In this document: one piece after another, positions 26,586 through 36,288 of the stretch
Position numbering within the stretch: the first letter of the stretch is position 1
Layout of the letters: every line of letters starts with the position of its first letter
From: Gracilibacillus sp. YIM 98692
Lineage (GTDB): Bacteria > Bacillota > Bacilli > Bacillales > Amphibacillaceae
Direction: 5' to 3'
DNA length: 64,000 nt
Assembly: GCF_010993965.1 (NCBI RefSeq)
Contig: NZ_WIXM01000001.1
Coordinates: 62,001 to 126,000 of the forward strand
The notes under the pieces: model-generated
The model's input: the letters and a program-made list of their open reading frames with translations, nothing else
Database searches by the model: none
Told to the model about the DNA's origin: nothing
Position numbers and translations under genes: made by a program

Positions 26586-28043
26586 ATGAAACAAAATAAT
26601 AAGTTTGCTAGAGCTACTGGCAATAGTAAAATAGATCAATTGCAGTTTCGCCTTGGTGCATTCGGGGCAGCAGTCCCTCTGTTATTTTTCGTCATCTGGG
26701 CAATCAGCACAAGTGTCTTGCAGTTATCTTCTGAAATAGGTCTCGTATTAGGAGCCATTTTTGGAATTACGCTGGGTTTATTCTTTTGTAAAAGCAAATG
26801 GGCAGATTATGCGCAAGGATTGTTTGACGGGCTAGCACAGCCTATCGGGGTTGTCGCAATGGTCGCTTGGTTTTACGCAGGAATGTTCGCCCAAGTTTTA
26901 CAAGTCGGAGGATTAGTCGAAGGACTTGTATGGGTTGGTACCATTACTGGCTTTACAGGAGGACTTTTTGTTGGCCTTACTTTTATTTTAGCAGCTACTT
27001 TCTCAACAGCAGTTGGGACAGGTTATGGTACGACGGTTGCTTTTTGTACCTTAATGTACCCTGCAGGTGTTGCAACAGGAGCGGATCCGACGATATTGTT
27101 TGCAGCGATTTTAGCAGGTGCTGTATTCGGGGATAACCTAGCACCAGTTTCTGACACAACCATCGTTTCTGCGACAACTCAAAATGCAGACGTACCTGGT
27201 GTAGTTCGAAGTCGTTTTAAATATGCTGTTTCTGCAGCTATTCCAACCCTTATTTTATTTGTGGTGTTCGGCGGCGGTGGAGAAACATATGCACAGGCTA
27301 ACATTGATTCGACAACCAACCCTTCTGGCTTGTTGATGCTGATCCCATTCATTGTGGTGTTAATCTTAGCCTTGTCAGGGCATCATATCATCACATCTCT
27401 TACATGGGGTACGATGGTTGCGATCCTTTGTATTGTAATTTTCCCTGTCGGTACATTTGGCGAAATTATTCGATTTAACCCAGATTCAGATGCGGTTGTA
27501 GAAGGGGCATTAATTAATGGGATCGTCGGTTATATGAACATGGCTATTTTAATCTTATTAATCGTAGCAGCAGCTCATTTACTTCGACTTGGCGGAACAA
27601 TGCAAGCTATTACGAGTGCATTAGTGAAATGGATTAAAAACTCTGTTAGAAGAGCAGAGCTTTCCATGTGGGCGATTGTCGCATTACTAAATAGTGCGAT
27701 CACGATTAATACAGCTGCAGAGATTGCCGCAGCACCTTTTGTTCGCGAAATTGGAGAAAAATATCAGATTCATAGTTATAGAAGAGCAAATATGCTAGAT
27801 GCGATCACGTCAGCGTTAGGCTACATTTTCCCGTGGGGTGCACCAGTACTACTCGGATGGTCCACGATTAATATGATGCAGGACACGTATGAGTGGTTAC
27901 CTGTCGTAGCCCCAACTTCTGTTTTCCCGTTTGTCTTCCAAGGCTGGTTCCTCGTTATAGTGATGCTAGTCGCAGCACTAACCGGATGGGGCTTGCGCTA
28001 CCAAGGAAAAAACGGAGAAGAACTAACACAACCACCGAAATAA
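26586..28043 (+). CDS. NhaC-family sodium/proton antiporter
   Basis: A 485-residue carrier with about eleven helices and the family motif VFGDNLAPVSDTTIVSAT, where the aspartates are expected ion ligands. A second motif is AEIAAAPFVREIGEKYQIH. GGGAGG precedes ATG 26586 and a terminator follows. NhaC-type proteins exchange Na+ for H+ or, in some branches, carry amino acids or malate/lactate. The exact substrate is not decidable here. Confidence 0.88.
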   Translation: MKQNNKFARATGNSKIDQLQFRLGAFGAAVPLLFFVIWAISTSVLQLSSEIGLVLGAIFGITLGLFFCKSKWADYAQGLFDGLAQPIGVVAMVAWFYAGMFAQVLQVGGLVEGLVWVGTITGFTGGLFVGLTFILAATFSTAVGTGYGTTVAFCTLMYPAGVATGADPTILFAAILAGAVFGDNLAPVSDTTIVSATTQNADVPGVVRSRFKYAVSAAIPTLILFVVFGGGGETYAQANIDSTTNPSGLLMLIPFIVVLILALSGHHIITSLTWGTMVAILCIVIFPVGTFGEIIRFNPDSDAVVEGALINGIVGYMNMAILILLIVAAAHLLRLGGTMQAITSALVKWIKNSVRRAELSMWAIVALLNSAITINTAAEIAAAPFVREIGEKYQIHSYRRANMLDAITSALGYIFPWGAPVLLGWSTINMMQDTYEWLPVVAPTSVFPFVFQGWFLVIVMLVAALTGWGLRYQGKNGEELTQPPK

Positions 28044-28050
28044 TCATTAA

Positions 28051-28089
28051 AAAGAACGGAATCACGAGAAAACGTGGTTCCGTTTTTTT
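28051..28089 (+). terminator. Intrinsic terminator of the NhaC gene
   Basis: AACGGAATCACG and CGTGGTTCCGTT pair with one mismatch and are followed by T7. It lies just after the stop codon and before the convergent mtnE. Confidence 0.88.
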
Positions 28090-28115
28090 AATGTACTCGG
28101 TTCTATCATTTTATT

Positions 28116-29288
28116 TCAAAACAAATCCAATGTTCCGATTCGTTCGCATGCTTCGATTAAGCGTTCTTCTTCGTCGAGTAAGCCGATTCGAACATAGCCC
28201 TCTCCTGATGGGCCGAATCCATTTCCTGGCGCCACGACAACATGCACTTTTTCCAAGAGAAGATCAGCAAATTGTTCAGACGTATAACCTTCCGGTGTCG
28301 GCATCCATACAAAGAACGAGCCTTTGGATACTTTGCCCTCCCAGCCGATTTCTCGTGCCTTTTCGATAAAAGCATTTCTTCTCTTTTCATACGTGTCCAC
28401 TAACTGTTTCGCTTCTTTCTGATCACTTAACAACGCTTTCTCTGCCGCTTTTTGAATAGCGCCGAAAATACTTACATAATAATGATCCTGGATTAAATTC
28501 AAACTCTCAATCACCGATTGATTCCCGACAGCAAACGCAATCCGCCAACCAGCCATATTGTACGTCTTGGATAAAGTATACATTTCAACCCCAATATCCT
28601 TCGCTCCTTCTGACTGCAAAAAGCTTTGTGGCTTCTCACCGTCAAAACCGATCGAACCATAAGCAAAATCATGCACCACACAGATGTTATGCTTTTTTGC
28701 CAACTCAATCGTTTCATCAAAGAATGCTTTGGTCGCTGTCGCAGCTGTTGGGTTATTGGGATAGTTTAAAAACATGAGCTTGGCTTGATCGAGTGCTCCC
28801 TCTTGCAAATCATGGTAGTTTGGCAAAAAGTCATGCTCCTGTTTTAGCGGCATGTATACAGGGTTGGCGTTTGTCAGTGCAATACCTGACATATAATCCG
28901 GATATCCCGGGTCTGGTACGAGTACGGCATCATTTGCATTTAACAAACATTGGCTAATTTCCACTAATCCTGTTTTGGCACCAAATAAAATCGCCACTTC
29001 TTTTTCTGGATCAATGTCTACGTCATATTCTCTTTTATAAAATGCGGCGACTGCTTCCTTTAAAAAGGGATATCCTGAAAAGGGCGGATACTTATGGAAG
29101 TTTGCCTCTTCACTTGCGGATTTTAACTCTTCCACAATAAATTCAGGTGTTGGCAAATCAGGGTTTCCTTGCCCTAAATTAATCACATCGTGCCCTTGAT
29201 CTTTTAATTGTTTCGTTTTTTTAACGAGATTGGCAAAAAATTGATCAGGGAGTCTTTTCAGCGCATCTGAGAAGTCAAATGAATACAA
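28116..29288 (-). CDS. mtnE: PLP-dependent aminotransferase, MtnE-like
   Basis: Fold-type I aminotransferase. In B. subtilis MtnE converts 2-oxo-4-methylthiobutyrate to methionine, preferring glutamine as donor. Visible motifs are NLGQGNPDLPTPE, the PNNPTAA loop, HDFAYGSIGFDG and the PLP lysine in TLSKTYNMAGWRIAF, with arginine in GYVRIGLLDEEE. AGGAGTGA is 9 nt before TTG 29288 and only 3 nt before TTG 29294. It is cotranscribed with the omega-amidase gene upstream. The other salvage genes are not in the window. Confidence 0.85.
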   Translation of the reverse strand: MYSFDFSDALKRLPDQFFANLVKKTKQLKDQGHDVINLGQGNPDLPTPEFIVEELKSASEEANFHKYPPFSGYPFLKEAVAAFYKREYDVDIDPEKEVAILFGAKTGLVEISQCLLNANDAVLVPDPGYPDYMSGIALTNANPVYMPLKQEHDFLPNYHDLQEGALDQAKLMFLNYPNNPTAATATKAFFDETIELAKKHNICVVHDFAYGSIGFDGEKPQSFLQSEGAKDIGVEMYTLSKTYNMAGWRIAFAVGNQSVIESLNLIQDHYYVSIFGAIQKAAEKALLSDQKEAKQLVDTYEKRRNAFIEKAREIGWEGKVSKGSFFVWMPTPEGYTSEQFADLLLEKVHVVVAPGNGFGPSGEGYVRIGLLDEEERLIEACERIGTLDLF

Positions 29289-29303
29289 TGTCAATCACTC
29301 CTA

Positions 29304-30095
29304 TTACAAGTCATATAGATCAGCAACACGACTAGTAAAGACCGGGATATTTTTTCTTATTTCCTCGACCTTATCTAATTGAATCGCAGCTTCAATCGTT
29401 GCTTCTTGTTCGCTTGGTCCGCTTGCTACTTCGTCTCCAGATGGACCGACAATATAAGATTCGCCAGCAAAATTCGTTCCATCACATGAACCAGAACTGT
29501 TCGCAGAAACGATGTAGCATTGGTTTTCAATCGCACGGGCATGGATTAAATGTTTCCAGTGCGTTCTTCTTGCGGTTGGCCACTGTGCCACAATATGTAT
29601 CACTTCTGCTCCTTTTAATGCTAATGAGCGCATCAATTCAGGAAATCGCAAATCATAACAGATAATAATGCCCATTTTAATCCCATCTAGTTCAAAAATT
29701 TCTCCTTTTTCTTTACCACCTTGTAAAAATTCAGGCTCATTGAGCATTGGAACTAAATGCATCTTATCGTATTGATGGACCTTCTCTCCTTCTCTATTGA
29801 AAATAAAGCTGGAATTATAGATGCCGTCCGCCTTTTGGTTGGCAACAGATCCTCCAATAATGTTAACCTCATACTTTTTTGCTAAATGACGTAAAAAAGG
29901 GATGGTTTCTTTGCCGTCATGATCTGCAATGCCTTCAAGACGGTCTAAGGCGTAGCTGGTATTCCACATTTCTGGCAGCACGACCGTGTCTGGCTTATCG
30001 TGTGCTACTGTATGTTTGAACCAATTTTCAATTTTTTCACGGTTGGCTTGCGGGTCGGCTACTTCCACATCCATTTGATAGATTGCATATTTCAC
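29304..30095 (-). CDS. mtnU: Omega-amidase of the nitrilase superfamily, MtnU-like
   Basis: Hydrolyses 2-oxoglutaramate, the by-product of glutamine transamination. The nitrilase triad is visible: E in VVLPEMWNT, K in YDKMHLVPM and C in IICYDLRFPE, plus the second conserved Glu in NEPEFLQGG. GTG 30095 is 7 nt after GTAGGTG, better than GTG 30104. Pairing with a glutamine-type transaminase just downstream fits the glutaminase II route. Confidence 0.88.
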   Translation of the reverse strand: MKYAIYQMDVEVADPQANREKIENWFKHTVAHDKPDTVVLPEMWNTSYALDRLEGIADHDGKETIPFLRHLAKKYEVNIIGGSVANQKADGIYNSSFIFNREGEKVHQYDKMHLVPMLNEPEFLQGGKEKGEIFELDGIKMGIIICYDLRFPELMRSLALKGAEVIHIVAQWPTARRTHWKHLIHARAIENQCYIVSANSSGSCDGTNFAGESYIVGPSGDEVASGPSEQEATIEAAIQLDKVEEIRKNIPVFTSRVADLYDL

Positions 30096-30292
30096 TCTGT
30101 TCACCTACTTCTTGATCATGATTGTTCCTTAACTATTGTATAGCATTTAGATAGATTTTGCATAGATAGAAGAATTTCCAATCGGGGCACCTGATTGAAA
30201 AGTAGTGTGGATTTTTTAAATAGATCGACAATGAATATTCCTTCCAGCTATGGGGAAAGTAGTAAAAGCAATTTTGAAGGAGGATAAGGGAA

Positions 30293-31852
30293 ATGGATGA
30301 GAAGAAAAACCCGCAAAACAAAGAAAAAATGACCAACCAACAAGGTCACAAGGTGACAGATAACCAAAACACAAGAACGGTAGGAAATCGTGGACCAATG
30401 ACGTTAGAAAACTATGATTTTCTTGAAAAAATCAGTCACTTTGACCGCGAAAAAATCCCAGAGCGAATTGTCCATGCTCGGGGTGCTGGTGCTCATGGGT
30501 ATTTTGAGTCCTATGGAACGGTAGGTGATGAGCCTATCTCAAAGTACACTCGGGCTAAAGTTTTTACCGAAACAGGAAAGAAAACTCCTCTATTCGTTCG
30601 TTTTTCTACTGTCGTACATGGCAAGCACTCACCAGAAACATTACGAGATCCACGTGGTTTTGCGATCAAATTTTACACAGAGGATGGGAATTGGGATTTA
30701 GTCGGGAATAATTTAAAGATTTTCTTTATCCGTGATCCTTTAAAATTCCCAGACATGATTCATGCTTTCAGACCAGACCCAGTTACCAATGTACAAGATA
30801 CTGAACGCATGTTTGACTTTGTCAGCTCTTCCCCTGAAGCGATGCATATGGTTACATTTGTTTTCTCTCCATGGGGCATCCCAGCCAATTATCGTCAAAT
30901 GCAAGGTTCAGGTGTACATACTTATAAGTGGGTAAACGAAGAAGGCAAAGCTGTTCTTGTCAAATATCATTGGGAACCGGTGCAAGGAATCAAGAACCTA
31001 ACGCAAGAAGAAGCCGATAAGATTCAAGGCATGAACTTTAACCACGCTACTCAAGATTTATATGAAGCCATTGAAAAAGGAGAGTATCCAGAATGGGAAC
31101 TTTATGTCCAAATCATGGAAGATGGCGAACATCCTGAATTAGATTACGATCCGCTTGACCCAACGAAATTATGGTACAAAGAGTACTACCCTTGGCATCT
31201 TGTTGGTAAAATGGTATTAAATAAAAACCCAGAAAACTATCATGCAGAAGTCGAACAAGCTGCTTTTGGTACAGGGGTGTTAGTTGATGGATTAGATTTT
31301 TCTGATGATAAATTGTTGCAAGGACGTACTTACTCCTATTCAGATACACAACGATACCGTGTTGGCGCCAACTACTTGCAACTGCCGATCAACCGCCCTC
31401 ACAAAGGTGTGGCGACAAATCAAGATGGCGGACAGATGGATTATCGTCAGGACTATGGCAAGGAGAAGAATCCTCATATTAATTATGAACCCTCAACATT
31501 AGATGGATTAGAAGAATCCGAAAATCCTGGTGTAGAGCATGAGCCATATGTAGAGGGGCATCTGCAGCGGGAAGCTATTTCACGAGAGAACAACTTCGGG
31601 CAAGCTGGTGAAACTTATCGTAGACTGAACGATTGGGAGCGCAATGAGCTAATCTCCAATTTAGTTTCCCATTTATCTAACTGCCATGAGATGATCCAGA
31701 AGAAAATGATTGATATGTGCTACCAATGTGACGACAATTACGGAAAACGGTTAGAAGAAGGATTAAAAATGGCAATGGATGGCCAAAAAGATCAAATGGA
31801 AAGAGCTGTTGAACAAGCAGAAGAAATGGGGCATCCTTCCGATCCGTATTAA
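30293..31852 (+). CDS. Haem catalase (KatX/KatE type)
   Basis: Monofunctional haem catalase splitting hydrogen peroxide. Catalytic H61 ([15 protein letters not shown]), N139 ([19 protein letters not shown]) and the proximal haem ligand Y349 ([12 protein letters not shown]) are all present, and the 519-residue length is that of small-subunit enzymes. GGAGG precedes ATG 30293. A polar, Asn/Gln/Lys-rich first 35 residues is family-typical. KatX-like spore catalases look similar, so katX is possible. I see no PerR box in the 188 bp upstream. Confidence 0.93.
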   Translation: MDEKKNPQNKEKMTNQQGHKVTDNQNTRTVGNRGPMTLENYDFLEKISHFDREKIPERIVHARGAGAHGYFESYGTVGDEPISKYTRAKVFTETGKKTPLFVRFSTVVHGKHSPETLRDPRGFAIKFYTEDGNWDLVGNNLKIFFIRDPLKFPDMIHAFRPDPVTNVQDTERMFDFVSSSPEAMHMVTFVFSPWGIPANYRQMQGSGVHTYKWVNEEGKAVLVKYHWEPVQGIKNLTQEEADKIQGMNFNHATQDLYEAIEKGEYPEWELYVQIMEDGEHPELDYDPLDPTKLWYKEYYPWHLVGKMVLNKNPENYHAEVEQAAFGTGVLVDGLDFSDDKLLQGRTYSYSDTQRYRVGANYLQLPINRPHKGVATNQDGGQMDYRQDYGKEKNPHINYEPSTLDGLEESENPGVEHEPYVEGHLQREAISRENNFGQAGETYRRLNDWERNELISNLVSHLSNCHEMIQKKMIDMCYQCDDNYGKRLEEGLKMAMDGQKDQMERAVEQAEEMGHPSDPY

Positions 31853-31924
31853 TAACCACTCTTCGAATCAGTAAATTGAAATGGTTGAGTTATGTTAGCA
31901 CGACCGTTTTGAAATTACTTAAAA

Positions 31925-32036
31925 TAGTCGCTAGAACAGCTATTATGTCGATTTTCAGCTGGGAAACCACCTAAAATGGTAGATAGAACGGCTCTATCTA
32001 CCATTTTCAAAGATGAAGCCACTCTAAATTAACGAG
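31925..32036. repeat. 52-bp-period repeat, two degenerate units
   Basis: TAGAACAGCTATTAT at 31932 and TAGAACGGCTCTATC at 31984 are exactly 52 bp apart, with a shared TTTTC block 20 bp into each unit. The second unit sits in the perfect hairpin ATGGTAGATAGA / CTCTATCTACCAT. Spacing and core match the five-unit array at 53085-53335. Confidence 0.55.
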
Positions 32037-32072
32037 AAAAAACGTAAAGAATTCAAAAAATGGCATGGGATT

Positions 32073-32110
32073 AAAAAAAGAGGCTGATCGATATATTTTC
32101 AATCAGCCCT
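32073..32110 (-). terminator. Intrinsic terminator of namA
   Basis: On the minus strand GGCTGAT and ATCAGCC pair around a 13-nt loop and are followed by a CTC and T7. It follows the namA stop codon by under 10 bp. Confidence 0.8.
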
Positions 32111-32117
32111 CCTTCAT

Positions 32118-33146
32118 TTAATTTTTGACAAATCCACGTTGATATTGTTTTGGCACTTCTATTTCTTTGTTAAGCTCACCTGCTGCTGTTAGTACCCAGT
32201 AAGGATCACGCAGCATGCCGCGTCCAACTGCGACGAGATCAGCATCTTGATTTCCGATAACCGCATTGGCAAGTTGCGCATCTTCTAAACGGCCAACTGC
32301 AATCACTGGTACATCTAATGCTTGTTTAAATGCACGAGCAAATGGCACCATATAGCCTTCATGGGATCCTGGGTTTCGAGATGGGTGAATCGGCCCTTCC
32401 CCACCAGCGCTAATATGGAACATATCGACTCCGGCTTCTTTATATACTTTCGCAAATTCTAAGCAATCTTCTACCTCATAGCCATCCTCAGCAAATTCTG
32501 TTGCCGAAATTCGCATCACCAATGGCATGTCTTCAGGCATTTCACACTTTGCCGCACAAATCACTTCTTCCCCAAACTTCGTTAATTCACGATATTCATC
32601 CGTTCGTTTGTTCGTTAAGCAGGATTGAAATTGATGGATTAAATAACCATGCGCGCCGTGTAACTCGATCATATCCACTCCGGCTTTAACAGCACGACGA
32701 ACTGCTAAACGGAAATGTTCCACCATTTGTTTCACTTCTTCTGTTGTTAACGCTCTTGGAGTTTTATATTTATCACTAAAACGAATCGCTGATGGTGCGA
32801 CAGGTGTATCGGCATCCTCTGCTTTACGGCCGGCATGAGCGATTTGGATTCCGATCTTAGACCCTTGTCGGTGGACCGTTTCTATAATTTTGGCGAACGC
32901 AGGTACTTGCTCATCAGACCATAAACCTAAGCAATTATTGGAGATCCTGCCATCTGGTTCGACATTGGTCATTTCCATAATGACAAGTCCTGCTCCTCCA
33001 ACAGCACGGCTTACATAATGCGTATAGTGCCAATCATTCGGTGTCCCATCTTCCTCCGTGACAGAATACTGACACATTGGTGGCATCACCACTCTATTTT
33101 TTAACTCTAAATTTTTTATTTGGAATGGGCTAAATAAATGCTCCAC
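32118..33146 (-). CDS. namA: NADPH dehydrogenase NamA (old yellow enzyme family)
   Basis: FMN-dependent ene-reductase acting on activated C=C bonds such as enones and nitro compounds. The 342-residue barrel matches B. subtilis NamA/YqjM: C25 and Y27 in MPPMCQYS, the substrate-binding HGAHGYL pair, AHAGRKAE, and a C-terminal VAVGRGMLRDPYW phosphate site. GTG 33146 is 7 nt after AAGGAGG. It forms its own transcription unit. Confidence 0.93.
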   Translation of the reverse strand: MEHLFSPFQIKNLELKNRVVMPPMCQYSVTEEDGTPNDWHYTHYVSRAVGGAGLVIMEMTNVEPDGRISNNCLGLWSDEQVPAFAKIIETVHRQGSKIGIQIAHAGRKAEDADTPVAPSAIRFSDKYKTPRALTTEEVKQMVEHFRLAVRRAVKAGVDMIELHGAHGYLIHQFQSCLTNKRTDEYRELTKFGEEVICAAKCEMPEDMPLVMRISATEFAEDGYEVEDCLEFAKVYKEAGVDMFHISAGGEGPIHPSRNPGSHEGYMVPFARAFKQALDVPVIAVGRLEDAQLANAVIGNQDADLVAVGRGMLRDPYWVLTAAGELNKEIEVPKQYQRGFVKN

Positions 33147-33258
33147 CTGTCTTCCTCCTTATGTAGCGTTTTGCTTACGCCTAGCACATTAATGAAGACA
33201 TTATAACAAGATTTGGACATTCAAGCACTTGATTGAACTTGCGAATCTCTCTATCTGC

Positions 33259-34122
33259 TTATTCATTCGAGTATGGTCTATTCACAAGATATATACCTGT
33301 CAGAATAATAGCTCCTCCTATCAACGTCGATGGAGAAAAACTTTCATTTAATAGAACAATGCCGCTTAACACACCAAATAAAGGGGCTAAAAAGAGAAAG
33401 GAGCTAACCTTTCCTGGATCATTTTTTTGCAGCAAATAAAACCAAATGGCAAATTGAACGATGGATGCCATAATGGCCAGCCATAGTAAAATAAAAGAAG
33501 AAAACGGAGACCACACCATCTCAATTTGTTCCAAAAATACACTCCCTATAAGAAGCACAATGCCTCCAGATAACATTTGATAAGCAGTCAGCACCCATAC
33601 ATCTAATGCAGCACTCCATTTTTTCATTAATAAAGTGGCAATGGCCCATGATACGGCAGAGAAGAAGCCTAATATTGTACCAATTTGCTCCACATTTAAA
33701 CTGGCACCTAACGTAATATAAACTCCAATAAAACCAATCACCACACCTAACCACTGAAAACGATGATATTTTTTACCCACAAAAAGTGTGCCGAAAAGCA
33801 CCACTAAGAGTGGGTTGGTAAATGTTAATATCGATGCTTCGCCAGCAGTGATAGTACGTAAACTGAGAAAAATACAGCCCATCACTCCTGCTGTTTGAAA
33901 AAGTCCAATTACGCAAATATGAAACCAATCTTTTTGGCGCTTAGGATGTGGTCTTTTCAAAAACCACACAATGGGTGCCATCATCACACCGGCAATCGTA
34001 AATCGTAAACCAACTAATAATAACGGAGAAAAATAGGAAATTCCTATTTTTCCTATCGCAAAAGAAGAGCCCATCAACCCTGTTGTAGTGATTAATAATA
34101 AAACAAATATCCACCTATTCAA
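33259..34122 (-). CDS. EamA/DMT-family transporter
   Basis: A ten-helix exporter of the drug/metabolite superfamily with two EamA repeats; the first half includes GSSFAIGKIGI and LRFTIAGVMMAPI, the second LLMKKWSAALDVWVLTAYQ. AGGGG touches ATG 34131 but is about 9 nt from TTG 34122, so the later start is preferred. The substrate is unknown; members export amino acids, nucleosides or xenobiotics. Confidence 0.85.
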   Translation of the reverse strand: MNRWIFVLLLITTTGLMGSSFAIGKIGISYFSPLLLVGLRFTIAGVMMAPIVWFLKRPHPKRQKDWFHICVIGLFQTAGVMGCIFLSLRTITAGEASILTFTNPLLVVLFGTLFVGKKYHRFQWLGVVIGFIGVYITLGASLNVEQIGTILGFFSAVSWAIATLLMKKWSAALDVWVLTAYQMLSGGIVLLIGSVFLEQIEMVWSPFSSFILLWLAIMASIVQFAIWFYLLQKNDPGKVSSFLFLAPLFGVLSGIVLLNESFSPSTLIGGAIILTGIYLVNRPYSNE

Positions 34123-34420
34123 AGAGTTCATCCCCTTGCTGTTTATGTAGCTGCGTTACTATATCATGTTGATCTATAATTAGTAAAGCAAGGGAACTTC
34201 ATGGCATTGATGTGACACTTTGAGTTGTTTTCTCCATATATGATTTTGTGGCAAAACGATGTAAATTTCCTCACTTTTTGTTACGTTCTTGTAATCAAAT
34301 ACATTAAAGACTGCCATGACAAGCTTTAGCATGACTTATCCAATAATGGGGAATACTTGCAATCGATACTCGAAACGTGTTTGAATAGAAGAACAATATG
34401 GAATATGGAGGTAACGGAAA

Positions 34421-35194
34421 ATGAAGAAGTTGTTAATGATGGTTTTAGCCATCGGTTTTGCCATGGTTTTAGCTGCATGTAATGGTGAAGAACAGACAGA
34501 TGAAGAAACAACCCCTGAGTCAGGTGAAGAGCAACCTGAAGAAACAGAAGGGGAAGAAAATCCAGAGGCTAATGCCGAAGGAGATAACGCTGCAGCTGTA
34601 AGTGACGAAGAATTGGTAGAAGAAGATCAAGCAGTGGTTAGTGTAAACGGCGAAGAAATTTCAGGAGAGCAATACAATCGTATTTATCCGCAAATGAAAA
34701 AAATGATGCAACAATATGGACAAGATGTTGGTGACACTGATGCTGTCAAAGAACAAACCATTAGCGAACTTGTAACACAGCAACTAATTGTACAAGATGC
34801 TGAGTCAAAGGGATTAGAAGTAACGGAAGAAGAAATTAATGCAGAAGTAGAAAGTGTTAAAGAAGAATTTGGTGACCAATATACAACGGTTCTTGAATCC
34901 TCTGGTTTTACAGAAGAATCCTTTAAAAAGCAGCTGCAAACTGATTTATTAAGAGATAAATATATGCAATCAGAACTTGATGTCGAAGTAACAGATGAAG
35001 AAATTGAAGAATATTACAATCAAGTCAAGAAGCAGCAAGGCCAGCAAGAAGGAGAGCAAGCTCAAGAACTACCTGAACTTGAAGAAATTAGAGATACCAT
35101 TGAAGAACAATTAGCGAAGCAAAAACAACAACAGCAACTAGGACCAAAAATAGAAGAATTACGCGAAAACGCTGAAATTGAACACCTTATTTAA
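34421..35194 (+). CDS. SurA-N-domain lipoprotein, PrsA-like without PPIase domain
   Basis: A secreted lipoprotein: signal peptide with lipobox VLAAC (C20), then a strongly acidic linker (residues 22-70), then a SurA/PrsA N-terminal helical domain (ISGEQYNRIYPQMKKMMQQY, LVTQQLIVQDAESKGLEVTEEEI). A Gln-rich coiled coil and C-terminal helix follow. No parvulin prolyl-isomerase domain is seen, and the 257 residues leave no room for one. It probably assists folding of exported proteins on the outer membrane face. ATGGAGG precedes the start. Confidence 0.85.
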   Translation: MKKLLMMVLAIGFAMVLAACNGEEQTDEETTPESGEEQPEETEGEENPEANAEGDNAAAVSDEELVEEDQAVVSVNGEEISGEQYNRIYPQMKKMMQQYGQDVGDTDAVKEQTISELVTQQLIVQDAESKGLEVTEEEINAEVESVKEEFGDQYTTVLESSGFTEESFKKQLQTDLLRDKYMQSELDVEVTDEEIEEYYNQVKKQQGQQEGEQAQELPELEEIRDTIEEQLAKQKQQQQLGPKIEELRENAEIEHLI

Positions 35195-35210
35195 TGAAGT
35201 AGATTTAATG

Positions 35211-35288
35211 GCGTCACTTTAAAGTGGAATCGAGCCACTTCTTATAAGAATTGCGCCACTTTTAAGCATTTTCGAGTTACTTTTTATA
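35211..35288. repeat. 21-bp-period repeat array, locus B (four units)
   Basis: Units GCGTCACTTT, GAGCCACTTC, GCGCCACTTT and GAGTTACTTT have their CAC/TAC at 35215, 35236, 35257 and 35278, exactly 21 bp apart. The array lies between the lipoprotein stop codon and its terminator, so it is transcribed as 3' untranslated RNA. Confidence 0.8.
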
Positions 35289-35293
35289 TTTAC

Positions 35294-35354
35294 AAAAAAA
35301 GAGGCTGTCTCCTAGTGTAAATTGTAATCGACACTGTGAGACAGCTCTTTTTTT
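35294..35354. terminator. Bidirectional intrinsic terminator
   Basis: GAGGCTGTCTC and GAGACAGCTC pair, flanked by A7 and T7. An inner AGTGT/ACACT pair extends the stem. It serves the lipoprotein gene and could also end minus-strand transcripts from the aldolase cluster. From 35395 to 35440 a partial copy of the interspersed element of 53374-53453 is seen. Confidence 0.85.
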
Positions 35355-35483
35355 ACCATATCATAATTTATATCGTGTTACAGTTGAAAGGAATTCGACG
35401 TAGCTACCACGATGAGGTAGATAGATAAGGGCAACTACGTCTCTAACTTCGCTAAAAGCTCGTTAATCGACGAGTTTTCTTTA

Positions 35484-35636
35484 TCATATTTTATGAACTT
35501 GCTTTTTTAAGGTATAAGCTAATACTAAGGCCAAAATGCCGAGCAATATATTTTCATCCAAAATGCTTCGAATTAAAAGATATACCGCAATCACCACAAG
35601 TAAGCCCCACAACCATTTATGGATCAAATGAATCAT
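35484..35636 (-). CDS. Small membrane protein, 50 aa, unknown function
   Basis: ATG 35636 follows GAGGAG at 9 nt and begins just 6 bp after the aldolase stop codon. The 50-residue product has a short basic N-terminus (MIHLIHKW), a hydrophobic helix (LWGLLVVIAVYLLI), a short acidic turn (RSILDEN) and a second helix (ILLGILALVLAYTL), ending in KKQVHK. I recognise no family. Tight spacing suggests that it is the last gene of the PTS-aldolase operon. Confidence 0.65.
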   Translation of the reverse strand: MIHLIHKWLWGLLVVIAVYLLIRSILDENILLGILALVLAYTLKKQVHKI

Positions 35637-35642
35637 CGTCCA

Positions 35643-36287
35643 CTACTCCTCTAAATTGTAAGCAAAAGATGCTTTGCTAGGCTGATATTCACCTAAAGCT
35701 TGGAACAGTTTGGCTTGAATATTGACATAAGCGTTATACTCAATTCTTTCTAAGATGTCATATCCTTTTCGTAATGTTTTATCAACGACTAATATGCCGT
35801 GTTCACGCAGCAATGTCGCAACTGGTAAGGTATCCTGCCTGCTTTTTAAATACTCCGACACCGTTGCCGCAAGCTCTGAACTTGTTGCAGGTGCAAAAGG
35901 CAATGTTTTAATTTCCCCTAGTTTACGTGAAGCTTCGGTTAAATGAGGTAGTTCTAAACCGAGAGAGGCAAACACCATCGATTCCTTTGGATGTGCATGT
36001 AACACAGCACCAGCATCAGGACGTGCATCATATGCGGCAATATGCATATTGAACTCTCTTGTCACCTTCCCGTTCCCTTCTAATACTTCTCCATCTCGAT
36101 TAATGACAATGATCTCTTCCGGCTTTAATCGGCAAAATTTTGCTTGCGACATAAGCGTAGGGGTCATAATATAATGCTCCTCATTGATTCGCACACTAAT
36201 ATTGCCGCCAGCCGCATTAGTGATAAAACGGTCAAACATCATCCTGGTTACTTCACATAAATCTTTTCGCTCTTCTGCATACAACAT
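35643..36287 (-). CDS. Class II (zinc) aldolase/epimerase, fuculose-phosphate-aldolase-like
   Basis: A 214-residue member of the AraD/FucA family, which cleaves ketose phosphates to dihydroxyacetone phosphate plus an aldehyde, or epimerises pentulose phosphates. Zinc ligands H97 and H99 (LHAHP) and H163 (REHGI) and the acid E78 (TREFNMH) are present. NAAGGNIS is the phosphate-binding start. It lies 1 bp from the PfkB-type kinase stop side and follows a galactitol-type PTS. The exact sugar cannot be told. Confidence 0.87.
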   Translation of the reverse strand: MLYAEERKDLCEVTRMMFDRFITNAAGGNISVRINEEHYIMTPTLMSQAKFCRLKPEEIIVINRDGEVLEGNGKVTREFNMHIAAYDARPDAGAVLHAHPKESMVFASLGLELPHLTEASRKLGEIKTLPFAPATSSELAATVSEYLKSRQDTLPVATLLREHGILVVDKTLRKGYDILERIEYNAYVNIQAKLFQALGEYQPSKASFAYNLEE

Positions 36288-36288
36288 A

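Noticed and set aside
30105-30292. PerR box or general-stress promoter for the catalase
   Set aside because: I looked for TTATAATNATTATAA-like and GTTTAA/GGGTAT-like elements and found no match good enough to report.
30133-30398. Minus-strand ORFs rich in Phe, Ser and Cys upstream of the catalase
   Set aside because: They overlap the catalase start and its ribosome site antisense and have no ribosome site of their own.
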